64,000 nt of DNA, taken from contig OY969576.1 of assembly GCA_963701245.1 (NCBI GenBank), positions 1,736,001 to 1,800,000 of the forward strand, written 5' to 3'. Source of the stretch: CAWCCP01 sp963701245. GTDB taxonomy: Bacteria; Patescibacteriota; Saccharimonadia; Saccharimonadales; UBA4665. The notes beneath the pieces were generated by a model that was not told where the DNA came from, ran no database searches, and was given only the letters and a program-made list of their open reading frames with translations. A program made the translations under genes and the position numbers. How positions within the stretch are numbered: position 1 is the first letter of the stretch; each line of letters starts with the position of its first letter. This document shows positions 43,303 through 52,129 of this stretch, piece by piece.

Positions 43303-43391
43303 CCTGTGTAATATTCTTAACCCGCCTGAACAATTCTTAAGTAAAAATAAATGGACAGTCAAGAATGGGGCATTCTGGTTATGTTAGATGC

Positions 43392-43420
43392 TCGAAATGG
43401 ACCGAAAGATAGGTTACACT
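43392..43420 (+). promoter_or_regulatory. promoter of the phosphoribosyltransferase-like gene
   Basis: TCGAAA (43392-43397), 17 nt, TACACT (43415-43420), 6 nt, ATG 43427. No Shine-Dalgarno sequence. This argues against the in-frame upstream ATG at 43388. Confidence 0.45.
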
Positions 43421-43426
43421 GCAATC

Positions 43427-44083
43427 ATGTACTTTGCTTCTCGGATGCAAGCTGGCCGTATGTTGGCGACGCAGCTATTGCCAAAATATCGCTATGAAAA
43501 CTGTGCTGTCGTTGCTCTGGACGATGGCGGGGTTATGGTTGGAGCACAAATCGCCATTCAGCTTCACTGTGTGTTAATGATGATGCTTAGCTCGGAAATT
43601 ATGCTGCCGCGTGAACCTGATGCCGTCGCCGGTATTACTATGGGGGGTAATCTCGCATATAACCAAAAGTACTCAAGTGGTGAATTGGATGAGCTGGTTG
43701 GTGAGTACAGGGGTTTAATCGAACAAGAGAAATTGTCGAGTTTGCACGAGTTGAATCGCATAGTTGGCAGCAATGGCGTGATTAGCAAGTCACTACTTAA
43801 AGGTCATAATATAATTTTGGTATCGGATGGTTTGAAGTCTGGTTTTCTTATAGATTTAATGATGGAATATTTAAAACCGATTGCCATCGAAAAGCTTATT
43901 GTCGCAACACCTTTGGCGAGTGTTCAGGCGGTAGATCGAATTCATATTATTGCTGATGACATTTATTGCTTAAATGTTGTTGAGGATTATATTAACACTG
44001 ACCATTATTACGACAAGCGTGACGTTCCCGATCACGATAAAGCGATAAAACTGATCGAAAAAATTATTTTAAGCTGGCAGTAA
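43427..44083 (+). CDS. phosphoribosyltransferase-like protein with altered PRPP motif
   Basis: About 218 residues in the type I phosphoribosyltransferase layout: MYFASRMQAGRMLATQLLPKY, then CAVVALDDGGVMVGAQIA, a central flexible part, and the PRPP loop region NIILVSDGLKSGFLIDLMMEYL. Active enzymes usually have two acidic residues and a Thr (DDxxxTG) in this loop; here it is SDGLKSG, so activity is doubtful. The C-terminus (ADDIYCLNVVEDYINTDHYYDKRD) resembles the end of related predicted phosphoribosyltransferases. It converges with the Crp/Fnr gene. Substrate unknown. Confidence 0.7.
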   Translation: MYFASRMQAGRMLATQLLPKYRYENCAVVALDDGGVMVGAQIAIQLHCVLMMMLSSEIMLPREPDAVAGITMGGNLAYNQKYSSGELDELVGEYRGLIEQEKLSSLHELNRIVGSNGVISKSLLKGHNIILVSDGLKSGFLIDLMMEYLKPIAIEKLIVATPLASVQAVDRIHIIADDIYCLNVVEDYINTDHYYDKRDVPDHDKAIKLIEKIILSWQ

Positions 44084-44111
44084 GTACTTACAGTTGTAGG
44101 TGCCTTTAGTT

Positions 44112-44774
44112 TCAGGCTACGGTGTTGAGTTGCTTGCGAAGCATCGTTACATCTATTAATAGTATGAACGTTTGCTTATTTTTGAGTAGACCTTTACGTT
44201 CCATGGTAGCAAGTTCTCGACTGGTTGTTTCTCGGGTGGAGTTCACTGAGCTTGCAATATCCTGATGACGGAGTGGCACTTCGATGAGCAGACCTTCTTC
44301 AGTCTCCTTACCAAACCTTTGGCTCATTGTGAGTAAGAAAGATATGATTCGCTCCCGAACGGTACGGTATTCTAAATTCAATATTCTCTCGCTGTGTAGA
44401 CGATACATCTCCAGAGTCATATCAAGTAAAGGAGCCAGGGCTTCGGGCCGTTTTTCTATGAAATCTAAAAATTCGTCGCGGCTAATTTGCCATGTTATAG
44501 TTGGCGCTAAAGTTTGGTATATAACATGTCGTTCTTGCCCAGTGATACCCCAGATTAGAGGGAATAGTTCATCAGCTTTTCGGATAATGAGTAAGTTTTC
44601 TTCATTATATTTGGTAATGTCGTACGCTTTTACAAGTCCCTGATAGATATAAAAAATACCCGGTGGAGATTCGCCGGGCCTAATCACAAAGTCGCCCTTA
44701 CGAAAGGTTTGTCTTTGGCCGTGTTTCCTAAACAACTCTACAAATTCCGCTGTCTGCTTAAACGTGGCCAGCAT
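44112..44774 (-). CDS. Crp/Fnr family transcriptional regulator
   Basis: About 220 residues. The N-terminal cyclic nucleotide-binding-like domain has KGDFVIRPGESPPGIFYIYQGLVKAYD (about 28-54) and TWQISRDEFLDFI; a long helix RTVRERIISFLLTMSQRFG leads to a winged helix with the recognition segment RHQDIASSVNSTRETTSRELATMERKGLL. No Fe-S or haem ligand cysteines are visible and ligand residues of true cAMP sites are not obvious. I place the start at 44774 because a promoter (TTGACT at 44810-44805, CATAAT at 44787-44782) ends 7 nt before it; a TTG at 44810 is the alternative. Confidence 0.88.
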   Translation of the reverse strand: MLATFKQTAEFVELFRKHGQRQTFRKGDFVIRPGESPPGIFYIYQGLVKAYDITKYNEENLLIIRKADELFPLIWGITGQERHVIYQTLAPTITWQISRDEFLDFIEKRPEALAPLLDMTLEMYRLHSERILNLEYRTVRERIISFLLTMSQRFGKETEEGLLIEVPLRHQDIASSVNSTRETTSRELATMERKGLLKNKQTFILLIDVTMLRKQLNTVA

Positions 44775-44781
44775 ACTCGGT

Positions 44782-44810
44782 ATTATGTGGGCTTTTACAA
44801 TTCGAGTCAA
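44782..44810 (-). promoter_or_regulatory. promoter of the Crp/Fnr gene
   Basis: On the minus strand TTGACT (44810-44805), 17 nt, CATAAT (44787-44782), then 7 nt to ATG 44774 without a Shine-Dalgarno sequence. Confidence 0.55.
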
Positions 44811-44975
44811 ACGCTAATCTGATAAATGAATAAAAAAGTAAAATATCTTACGCCCACAAGAGGTAGAGGGGCTTGCAATATTGTGATGAAAATCTCATAG
44901 CATACGTATATATTCTCACCGATCCCAAGCCCTAAGACCTAGATAATGAGAGCACAATTAGTTGGGAGGAAACAA

Positions 44976-45965
44976 ATGGTCAACAAAGAATCCGTTAACG
45001 AACAACTTATCAACTTGGGCTTTAATGTCCGATCTTTCGCAAATAGAGCTGAAATTCAGGAGTTACCTAATATCCTTATTCCTGACGAAGTAATTTTTGA
45101 ATGCGTTAATGGATATTATGAAGGCGGTTTCGCGCTCTTAGTTGCAACGAATATTAGGGTAGTCTTAATAGATAAAAAACCACTTAATTTTTTGACCGTC
45201 GAAGATCTTAGATTTGATATGATCAACCAAATTGATTACAGTCATCGATTGCTCGGTGCAAAAATAAGCATCAGTGTTGGTTCAAAAAATCTTAACTTCC
45301 GTAGTTATAATAAGATTCGTTTACGAAAACTTATTAATCATGTACAACACTGCATTGCTGATCTTAAAAAACAACAATCCCAGCACCAGGCTGGTCAAAA
45401 TCAGCACTTAGAACAAATAAACCAACGGCTACAAGCTTATTTAATCGCTCAATATCAAAATCAGCAATTGTTAAACCAGCGGTTACAGGATGCTCAGCAA
45501 TACTCAAGAACCCCGCTACCAATGCCTGCTAATCAGGTAGTTAAACCAAGCCCTGAACTTGCCGACTATCTATTTGCACAAAGTTTGTTGCGACAATACG
45601 AGCTTCAGTCTGGTGCTCAAGAAGCTATTACAACAAATGAAGCAAAACAGTCTTTGCCTGAACAGTACTTTGACTATCAGCCGGCGCATCCCACGGCAGA
45701 TTTATATGCGGCTGGTCGCCAAGAAGTGTTTCACAAATCACAACCCAGTCAATTGACTCAGTTAACCGAGCCAAAAGACGAACGGAGCGTTCCGGAAAAT
45801 GATGCTTCTAGTGGTTCTGGTTTTCGTGGATTTGAGATAAACCCATTGAGGATTGCATATGCGAAACTACCAGCCGCTCTTCGTATTAAGCGTCGAATTA
45901 ATTCTCCCCAAGCTTTTGGCAATGCGCAGGTACTATCTAGCTATCCAATCCCGCCAAGTATATAG
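44976..45965 (+). CDS. PH-domain (bPH) protein with Gln-rich C-terminal region
   Basis: About 329 residues. The first 120 carry a bacterial PH-like domain (LPNILIPDEVIFECVNGYY; FALLVATNIRVVLIDKKP; GAKISISVGSKNLNFRSY), followed by a Gln/His-rich helix (HQAGQNQHLEQINQRLQAY) and a long, poorly ordered tail. The start at 44976 has GGGAGGA with 5 nt spacing; an upstream ATG at 44946 lacks one. No membrane helix is seen. Role unknown. Confidence 0.65.
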   Translation: MVNKESVNEQLINLGFNVRSFANRAEIQELPNILIPDEVIFECVNGYYEGGFALLVATNIRVVLIDKKPLNFLTVEDLRFDMINQIDYSHRLLGAKISISVGSKNLNFRSYNKIRLRKLINHVQHCIADLKKQQSQHQAGQNQHLEQINQRLQAYLIAQYQNQQLLNQRLQDAQQYSRTPLPMPANQVVKPSPELADYLFAQSLLRQYELQSGAQEAITTNEAKQSLPEQYFDYQPAHPTADLYAAGRQEVFHKSQPSQLTQLTEPKDERSVPENDASSGSGFRGFEINPLRIAYAKLPAALRIKRRINSPQAFGNAQVLSSYPIPPSI

Positions 45966-45977
45966 AGATCAGATTCA

Positions 45978-47066
45978 CTATTTGCTTACATTAAACTTAA
46001 ATTCGACTACATCATCAGGCTGCATTATATAATTCTTTCCTTCAGTTCGAAGTTTACCATTTGCTTTTGCCTGAGCTAGAGAACCGGCTTGAATGAGATC
46101 CTGGTAACTGACTACGTCTGCGGCAATAAAACCACGCTCAAAATCACCGTGGATGACCCCAGCAGCTTGTGGAGCGGTAGATCCGGTTGAAATCGTCCAA
46201 GCCCTGACCTCTTTTTCACCGGCTGTCAAAAAACTTTGTAGCCCAAGGATTTTATAAGCGGCTGCAATAAGCTGTTTTAACCCTGATTCAGATTGTCCAT
46301 AGCTTTCCAAAAGCTCTTCCGCTTCGGAAGAGTCTAGATCGTTAAGTTCACTTTCCAATTTAGCACAGACAAATAATCCTTGTGATGGTGCTACCAGGTT
46401 AGTGAGAGATTGTCGCAGTTCATTATCTAGCAATCCTACTTCATCAACGTTGAAAACGTATATGACAGGTTTCATCGTCAGCAAATGAAGATCCGTGACG
46501 TGATCGTCGGTAATATCGGTATATTTCCAAAGTGGTTGATCGTCATTCAAGTAGTTATAAATTCGTTTATAAGTTTCCAAAATTGGAAGTAGTTTCTGAT
46601 CAGACTTAGCTTCCTTTTCAAATTTAGACAATCTTTTTGTAATTGTTTGTAAATCTGCCAGTACAAGTTCTGTGTTTATTGTGGCAATATCTTTTTCTGC
46701 ACTATGATCAGTATCGACATGTATCACATTAGAATCTTTAAAAGCTCTCACTACGTGGACAATTGCATTCGTGGAGCGTATGTGACTTAAAAATTGATTA
46801 CCGAGACCTTCACCCTGGCTGGCGCCGGCTACTAGCCCCGCGATATCAACGAAGGTTACCGTTGCCGGTACGATCCTCTCAGTGCTATATAATTTGGCTA
46901 ACGTATATAGCCGTTCGTCGGGTATATTGACGATGCCGGTATTTGGCTCGATTGTCGCAAATGGATAATTGGCAGCCAAAATATTACTTGCCGTAAGCGC
47001 GTTAAACAGGGTTGATTTGCCGACATTGGGCAGCCCAACAATCCCACACATAAGATTAGTTGACAT
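45978..47066 (-). CDS. ychF: ribosome-associated ATPase YchF
   Basis: A 362-residue Obg-family P-loop NTPase: G1 GLPNVGKSTLFN, G3 DIAGLVAGASQGEGLGNQFL, and the NVDE motif in place of NKxD that makes YchF bind ATP. The coiled-coil region (about 130-165) and the C-terminal TGS domain (VRAWTISTGSTAPQAAGVIHGDFERGFIAADVV) are present. TGT-TATAAT (47078-47073) ends 6 nt before the ATG with no Shine-Dalgarno sequence, predicting a leaderless mRNA. Confidence 0.95.
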   Translation of the reverse strand: MSTNLMCGIVGLPNVGKSTLFNALTASNILAANYPFATIEPNTGIVNIPDERLYTLAKLYSTERIVPATVTFVDIAGLVAGASQGEGLGNQFLSHIRSTNAIVHVVRAFKDSNVIHVDTDHSAEKDIATINTELVLADLQTITKRLSKFEKEAKSDQKLLPILETYKRIYNYLNDDQPLWKYTDITDDHVTDLHLLTMKPVIYVFNVDEVGLLDNELRQSLTNLVAPSQGLFVCAKLESELNDLDSSEAEELLESYGQSESGLKQLIAAAYKILGLQSFLTAGEKEVRAWTISTGSTAPQAAGVIHGDFERGFIAADVVSYQDLIQAGSLAQAKANGKLRTEGKNYIMQPDDVVEFKFNVSK

Positions 47067-47072
47067 GAGCTG

Positions 47073-47081
47073 ATTATAACA
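47073..47081 (-). promoter_or_regulatory. extended -10 of ychF
   Basis: On the minus strand TGT-TATAAT with 6 nt to ATG 47066; no ribosome binding site. Confidence 0.5.
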
Positions 47082-47187
47082 GGTAGTAGGAAGAATTAAT
47101 AACGAATAATTGACTTTAATTCAAATAAATGTTAGCATGTATTTAATCGTTTATAAATACAAATAAATAAAATAAAAATTTCATTAT

Positions 47188-47649
47188 ATGTCCGCCGAAC
47201 AACCAGCTTTACTACCAAATCAAAGTCCAAGATTTCTTAGGAGAGCTGCGAGAATTACCGGCGATGCCTTAAGTGATACTGTCAATGATCCTGATTTGCA
47301 TGTTCATCTAGCTCATCTTGGTAGTGCTGGTTTGGAGGCAAGTGGTATCGTTCACCGAAATGCTTCAGGACATCGGCGATTGAGCATGCGTGGGATAGGT
47401 CATGCCGTGAAGCAGCCCAAAGAAACGCTAGGCGAAGCTCTAGGAGGAGTTACGGCAGAGCTTGCGCCAGTAGCTTTATATGCGGGAACAATGCTGGTGT
47501 CAAATCTTGCGACAGCTGTATTCAATAGAGGCCCGAAAGTTGAAAATGCCGTCAATCCACCTGTAGCTGGAGCAGGTGTCGAGACAGGACCGATAGCTTC
47601 TTCGGCATCTCCACAGGCACATCTATCAGCAGTAGGCCACGCACATTAG
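47188..47649 (+). CDS. hypothetical protein, 153 aa
   Basis: Not recognised. The N-terminal 80 residues are polar and His/Arg-containing (PRFLRRAARITGDALSD; VHLAHLGSAGLEASGIVHR); a hydrophobic stretch at about 92-113 (APVALYAGTMLVSNLATAVF) may be a membrane helix; the tail is Pro/Ala/Ser/Gly-rich. The upstream region is very A/T-rich with no Shine-Dalgarno sequence. It resembles in composition the 166 aa protein at 8265. Confidence 0.5.
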   Translation: MSAEQPALLPNQSPRFLRRAARITGDALSDTVNDPDLHVHLAHLGSAGLEASGIVHRNASGHRRLSMRGIGHAVKQPKETLGEALGGVTAELAPVALYAGTMLVSNLATAVFNRGPKVENAVNPPVAGAGVETGPIASSASPQAHLSAVGHAH

Positions 47650-47673
47650 TAGAATTAGTTTGCCTATAGTTTG

Positions 47674-49338
47674 TTAAGGAGTTGCTGATTGCCAGTTTTG
47701 TCCGAGTATTATCACAAAATCAGCTGTGTAGCCCTGTGCCTCAGCCGCTTCGGCGCTCGACGCCTGTGAAGTCGTCGTAGTACCTTGGTACATTTGTTGC
47801 AATAGTTTAAGAGAGTTTGGTTTAGTACCTTTCGTATTATCAACAATCATTGTCCCTGAATATTCATTATTTGCATCGGCAATAGCTGAAACATTGAATC
47901 CTTTTGCTTGTAAGCTGGTTCTTTGTTCACTTGCCAGTCCGTTCACGTTACTCGCATTTAAAATAACTACGCTTGGAGCTTCCTTAACGACAGGGTTGTC
48001 CGAAGTCAACTGTAGGTAGTATTGAGTTAATTGACCGAAGTCTCCTATGCCAGCGCTCGGTATCAATGCGTCTTCACCCGAGGACGGATCGGTGTAGTTT
48101 TTAAGTATTGGATTTGGTGTGGTGCTGGATAATGTCGAACTGAAAGCATATGACTGAATATTGGTAAGACTAATGTTTTTTGTGACCTGGATAAGTCGAA
48201 GCACATTCTGTAGGCTCAAATCAGTTTGGAAATTATTACCTAACGCACTAAAAAGATCACTGATTTTAACTGGATTAGCCAGCACCCCTAAGCTTTTGGC
48301 TTTTGAAGCGACGGCTAGAAATAGTTCGCGCTGATGATTTGTGCGATCAAAATCAGAGTTTGGAAAACCATATGATCCCGGACCATCACCTCTGGCGCGG
48401 GCAAGGTTAAGAGCTTCCTCGCCAGTTAGATTAACTATTCCATTTGGTAATTTAAGATTTGTATATGGATCGTATAAGCCTCTCGGATCGGTGCTTTGAA
48501 TGGCGACGCTTACGCCTCCGACTACGTCGACCGAGTCTTTAAACGCGCCATAATCCATTAGTCCGTAGTAATTGACTGGAATACCAAGTTGCGTTTGGAC
48601 AACCTGCTCAAGTTCACCCATGCCACCTGACGCATAGCCTGATTGATTAAAATTAGTGATGGTATTAGCGGCGTTAATTTTTTGATACGCCGACAAGCCA
48701 GGAATATAGACCCACAAATCTCGAGGAATACTTAATAAAAATGCACTATGATTTTGTGTGTCAATGCTGAGCAAAAGGATTGAATCTGTTAGGTTTGCTC
48801 CAGCATGGTTAGGATCGTCACTGGAATCACCGGCTAGCAATATGTTCACACGACCATTATTTTCCCCTTTCAAAGGTGTCTCATTAAATGCGGCCGTAGC
48901 ATCACTTATGATATTACCGTGGAAAATACTGTTTAATGTCGATAAGGCTCTCACTCCCAGAAAACCACCCACGCCAACTACAATTAGAAACAGCACTAAG
49001 ACTGAGCGTAGGACAACTTTCTTTTTGGTTGATTTTTTCCTTTTTTTTGATGGGGTTCGATCGGGTATCGGAGAGGATCCATAGGGTGTAGTGAAAGACC
49101 TCGGTATAGCTGGATTAGCAGGCGGTACAGAAGTGGCTTCGGTGGTTGAGTCGGAGCTCGGTATCGGAACTTGAGTTGGCGGATAATACGTTTTTGAAGC
49201 AGCCGGCAAACTAGTTGGCGATATACTGGCCGGACGATTATTTGGAATTATACGTTGCTTTGCAGTCGGTACGACGAAGCCATCTAAGCTGCCAGAAGTG
49301 GGTCTATTGCGGAATTGTCTATACCTGTTTTCATCCAT
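47674..49338 (-). CDS. LytR-CpsA-Psr (LCP) family protein with LytR_C domain
   Basis: A 554-residue membrane protein. An unstructured cytosolic N-terminus of about 95 residues ends in a Lys-rich stop (PSKKRKKSTKKK), then one membrane helix (about 110-131, SVLVLFLIVVGVGGFLGV). The extracellular LCP domain follows (RVNILLAGDSSDD; SILLLSIDTQN; SIPRDLWVYIPG; GEEALNLARARGDGPG; FDRTNHQRELFLAV), and a C-terminal LytR_C domain (PSVVILNASNVNGLA). LCP enzymes transfer undecaprenyl-linked glycopolymers to peptidoglycan, implying a Gram-positive-like wall. TATGGT lies 6 nt before the start. Confidence 0.92.
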   Translation of the reverse strand: MDENRYRQFRNRPTSGSLDGFVVPTAKQRIIPNNRPASISPTSLPAASKTYYPPTQVPIPSSDSTTEATSVPPANPAIPRSFTTPYGSSPIPDRTPSKKRKKSTKKKVVLRSVLVLFLIVVGVGGFLGVRALSTLNSIFHGNIISDATAAFNETPLKGENNGRVNILLAGDSSDDPNHAGANLTDSILLLSIDTQNHSAFLLSIPRDLWVYIPGLSAYQKINAANTITNFNQSGYASGGMGELEQVVQTQLGIPVNYYGLMDYGAFKDSVDVVGGVSVAIQSTDPRGLYDPYTNLKLPNGIVNLTGEEALNLARARGDGPGSYGFPNSDFDRTNHQRELFLAVASKAKSLGVLANPVKISDLFSALGNNFQTDLSLQNVLRLIQVTKNISLTNIQSYAFSSTLSSTTPNPILKNYTDPSSGEDALIPSAGIGDFGQLTQYYLQLTSDNPVVKEAPSVVILNASNVNGLASEQRTSLQAKGFNVSAIADANNEYSGTMIVDNTKGTKPNSLKLLQQMYQGTTTTSQASSAEAAEAQGYTADFVIILGQNWQSATP

Positions 49339-49777
49339 AACTAAACCATATTATTTTAGCACATACGGTTATAGCTTAAAGACCGGTAAACAGATTAACG
49401 CTGTTGATTTCGCCACGTTAGCAATGCTTTACGGGTTGACTCAAAATCTAAAAGAGCACAGCCAAATCGAGCTGGAGAAGCCGTAAGTTGGAGCTCATTT
49501 AAATAATTTTCTGGTGTTATATATAAGAAGGTCTGCAGTTAGCTTATTCGTAAAATAATCTGTCAATATTGAGATCAATGCAATCGAAAGCACACATCCT
49601 GAGTCATTAAATTGCAACAACAGAAGCCTATATTTATTGAACTTTCCGAAAATTTAAGAATCATAGCATCCATAAAGCTTTGAAAGTAGTCGGGACACTG
49701 CGTCCAAGCGTTGATATATTAATTGGAATCGTATAAATGGAAAATCCGAAAGAAACTTTATTGCGAGCCGGCAATGA
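49339..49777. other. intergenic region with a short coding-like remnant
   Basis: At 49370-49486 the plus strand reads a protein-like stretch (GKQINAVDFATLAMLYGL, ending QIELEKP) with no convincing start codon; it could be the end of a decayed small gene. The remaining 290 bp to the MarR gene are A/T-rich and show no gene, tRNA or clear terminator. Confidence 0.35.
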
Positions 49778-50191
49778 TTATACTGTCATTTTGTCTATCA
49801 GTGCGAGCAAAGTTGTCACTTCAGTTTGATTTAAGTTGGCGAGTAGATGGTTTTCAGCGTAAGCTAATTTAGCTAGTAGTTCAGTGCGAAGCTGTTTACC
49901 TCGGGGGAGCAATTTAACCATCTTGGTTCGCCGATCAATTGCGTTTTCGTATCGATGAACTAAACGTTTCGATTCTAATCCGTCAATAATTCCGGTTACA
50001 TTTGACGGGTCACAGTTAAAAATTCGTTTAAATTTACTCATTTGTGATGGTTGTTTTAGGAGGAGTAGGGTAATCACTTGCATACCGCTTAAGCCGTACT
50101 CAGTCCCAAGTTCGAATACGCGCTGTTTTGCAGACATGAGAAATTCCACCAGTGTGATGTAGGATTCTTCAACGTTTGGAGTCTGATTCAT
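49778..50191 (-). CDS. MarR family transcriptional regulator
   Basis: A 137-residue winged-helix regulator. The typical helices are visible: YGLSGMQVITLLLL, then the recognition helix region CDPSNVTGIIDGLESKRLVHRYENAIDRRTKMVKLLPRGKQL. MarR proteins are dimeric repressors released by small ligands. It is divergent from the MFS exporter gene (115 bp between starts), a classic pairing in which the regulator controls the pump and itself. Confidence 0.92.
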   Translation of the reverse strand: MNQTPNVEESYITLVEFLMSAKQRVFELGTEYGLSGMQVITLLLLKQPSQMSKFKRIFNCDPSNVTGIIDGLESKRLVHRYENAIDRRTKMVKLLPRGKQLRTELLAKLAYAENHLLANLNQTEVTTLLALIDKMTV

Positions 50192-50213
50192 AGTGTTCTT
50201 ATCGATAAAATAA

Positions 50214-50243
50214 TTGACATGCTCAATAATTGACTATTACAAT
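50214..50243 (+). promoter_or_regulatory. MFS promoter with overlapping MarR operator
   Basis: TTGACA (50214-50219), 18 nt, TACAAT (50238-50243). The odd palindrome TCAATAATTGA (50223-50233) lies in the spacer, where a bound MarR dimer would block RNA polymerase. A similar half-site AATAATTGAC begins at 50209. Confidence 0.5.
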
Positions 50244-50306
50244 GATTTGGTAATTTCAAGTATAAAAGTCTCACATCGTAATTACAAGGAGCGCAGGGAA
50301 TAGCGT

Positions 50307-51782
50307 ATGGCACAGACAAATGCACCGAAAACGAAGACAACGAATCACTGGTTTATCTTGATATTAGTAGCTCTTGCACAGTTCATGGTCGTGTTAGATA
50401 TCTCGATTGTAAATGTTGCTCTTCCCTCAATACAACATGCCTTTCATATGAGTCAGACGAGCTTACAGTGGATTGTGACAATATATACTCTCGCCTTTGG
50501 CGGCTTCTTACTTTTAGGTGGAAGAGCGGCGGATTTATTTGGTCGTCGAAGAACTTTTCTGATTGGTGTCTTCGTATTCACGCTTGCTTCCTTGGCGGAT
50601 GGTTTAGCCCAATCAGGCGGAATGCTTATTGTCAGCCGAGCTATCCAAGGTTTATCTGCAGCGTTTATGTCACCGTCGGCACTATCGATCGTATTAGTTA
50701 CCTATCGAGAAGGCAATGAACGGAATGTTGCATTGTCGGTATGGGGGGCAGTTGCAGCCGGTGGCGCTGCTGTCGGCGTTCTTGTCGGAGGTATTTTTAC
50801 GCAGTATCTTAGTTGGCGCTGGAATTTTTTTATCAATGTACCGGTAGGTATTGCAGTAATCATAACGGCACTTAGAATATTGCCAAAACATGAGTCTGAA
50901 GCTTCTCATAACAACCTTGATTTGCCCGGAGCAATTCTTGTAACTGGAGGTCTAGTAACGCTTGTTTATGCTTTAGTGAAAGCGCCGATATATGGCTGGA
51001 CATCACATAAGTCTTTGGTCTTTTTCGCGATCGGTTTAATAGCCTTAGTGGCTTTTGTAATTAATGAGCTGCATTCGGATCATCCCTTAATCCCATTACG
51101 TATTTTTCGAGTTCGCAATATTTCGGCAGCCGACACAATGATGTTGCTGATGTCGGCCGGCATGTTTTCAATCTTTTTCTTTACAACTTTGTATATGCAG
51201 GAAATCCTGGGCTTTACGCCTGTAAAGACGGGCGTAAGTTTTCTAGTGGTACCAGTAGCAATAGCCTTGACAGCGACAAATGTTCCTCGTGTCGTAAAGC
51301 GTATTGGCTATAAGCCAATATTGATGGTGGCACCGCTATTTGTGTCAGCTGGTCTATTTTGGGTATCACATATACCGGTCGATGGCACATATTGGCGTAA
51401 TGTTGCACCTGGTATGATTTTGCTTGGTTTGGGCATGGGAGCAACCTTTACATCAGTAAGCATCGCTGCAACCACAGGTGTTGCATCGCAAGATGCTGGT
51501 CTTGCATCAGGGTTACTGAACACTTCGCAGCAAATAGGTGGATCGATCGGATTGGCGGTTTTGACGGGCGTCGCGACTTCGAGTACTGCGAAATATCTAC
51601 AAGGCTTACATACAGTTCCAACGAAAATGGACATTGCCACGGCGTCAGTGCATGGATTCCATGATGGGTATCTTATAGCGTCGACGTTTGGTATTGTAGC
51701 TTCACTAATTGCAACATTTGTTATTCGACAAAGTCGTGCTCCGGCGAAGACAAAAGCTGAAGAGGTTGTTTCCTTGGCATGA
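50307..51782 (+). CDS. MFS drug exporter, DHA2 (EmrB/QacA) type
   Basis: A 491-residue transporter with about 14 membrane helices. Signatures: motif D1 LDISIVNVALPSIQ near residue 28, GGRAADLFGRRRTF (motif A, about 72-85), motif B-like ALSIVLVTYREGNERN, and motif C GGAAVGVLVGGIFTQYLSWRWNFFINVP. DHA2 pumps use proton motive force to export lipophilic cations and drugs. Probably repressed by the divergent MarR protein. The substrate is not known. Confidence 0.92.
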   Translation: MAQTNAPKTKTTNHWFILILVALAQFMVVLDISIVNVALPSIQHAFHMSQTSLQWIVTIYTLAFGGFLLLGGRAADLFGRRRTFLIGVFVFTLASLADGLAQSGGMLIVSRAIQGLSAAFMSPSALSIVLVTYREGNERNVALSVWGAVAAGGAAVGVLVGGIFTQYLSWRWNFFINVPVGIAVIITALRILPKHESEASHNNLDLPGAILVTGGLVTLVYALVKAPIYGWTSHKSLVFFAIGLIALVAFVINELHSDHPLIPLRIFRVRNISAADTMMLLMSAGMFSIFFFTTLYMQEILGFTPVKTGVSFLVVPVAIALTATNVPRVVKRIGYKPILMVAPLFVSAGLFWVSHIPVDGTYWRNVAPGMILLGLGMGATFTSVSIAATTGVASQDAGLASGLLNTSQQIGGSIGLAVLTGVATSSTAKYLQGLHTVPTKMDIATASVHGFHDGYLIASTFGIVASLIATFVIRQSRAPAKTKAEEVVSLA

Positions 51783-51904
51783 TTAGCATTTATTTGCTAT
51801 CAACCAATAGTTCAAATTGAATAACGACACTGTCTAGTTTGATCCGAACCAACTAGTAAAGTATAAGGATATGGTGCTACCTAAGATCCGATCACTAAGC
51901 TTTA

Positions 51905-51931
51905 AAATTTAAGTGTAACGTGCTTAAATTT
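51905..51931 (+). repeat. perfect 9-bp inverted repeat
   Basis: AAATTTAAG (51905-51913) and CTTAAATTT (51923-51931) flank a 9 nt loop, downstream of the MFS gene and upstream of a 46-codon ORF. There is no U-run, so it is more likely a protein-binding dyad or mRNA hairpin than a terminator. Confidence 0.35.
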
Positions 51932-51974
51932 AACCAATAGCATTTTAATCTGGATCGGAATTAGAAGAGACCAA

Positions 51975-52115
51975 ATGCTGATTTCAAAAAAACGAGATCT
52001 GCAAATACTGCCATTTCTCTCATTTTTTTTGCTGGTAGGGCTTTTATTGTTACGTGCGGCATATTTGTCCAGGCATAGTCTAAGTAAAACACTCTCTAGT
52101 CTGGGAGATGCATAA
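51975..52115 (+). CDS. small single-span membrane protein, 46 aa
   Basis: A short ORF with a purine-rich AGAAGAGA 5-6 nt before the ATG. The product begins MLISKKRDLQ (basic) and has one hydrophobic helix (ILPFLSFFLLVGLLLL, residues about 11-26) followed by RAAYLSRHSL. It ends 14 nt before the putative start of the surface protein and may belong to that transcript. No family recognised. Confidence 0.45.
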   Translation: MLISKKRDLQILPFLSFFLLVGLLLLRAAYLSRHSLSKTLSSLGDA

Positions 52116-52129
52116 CGTCAAGAGACAAC

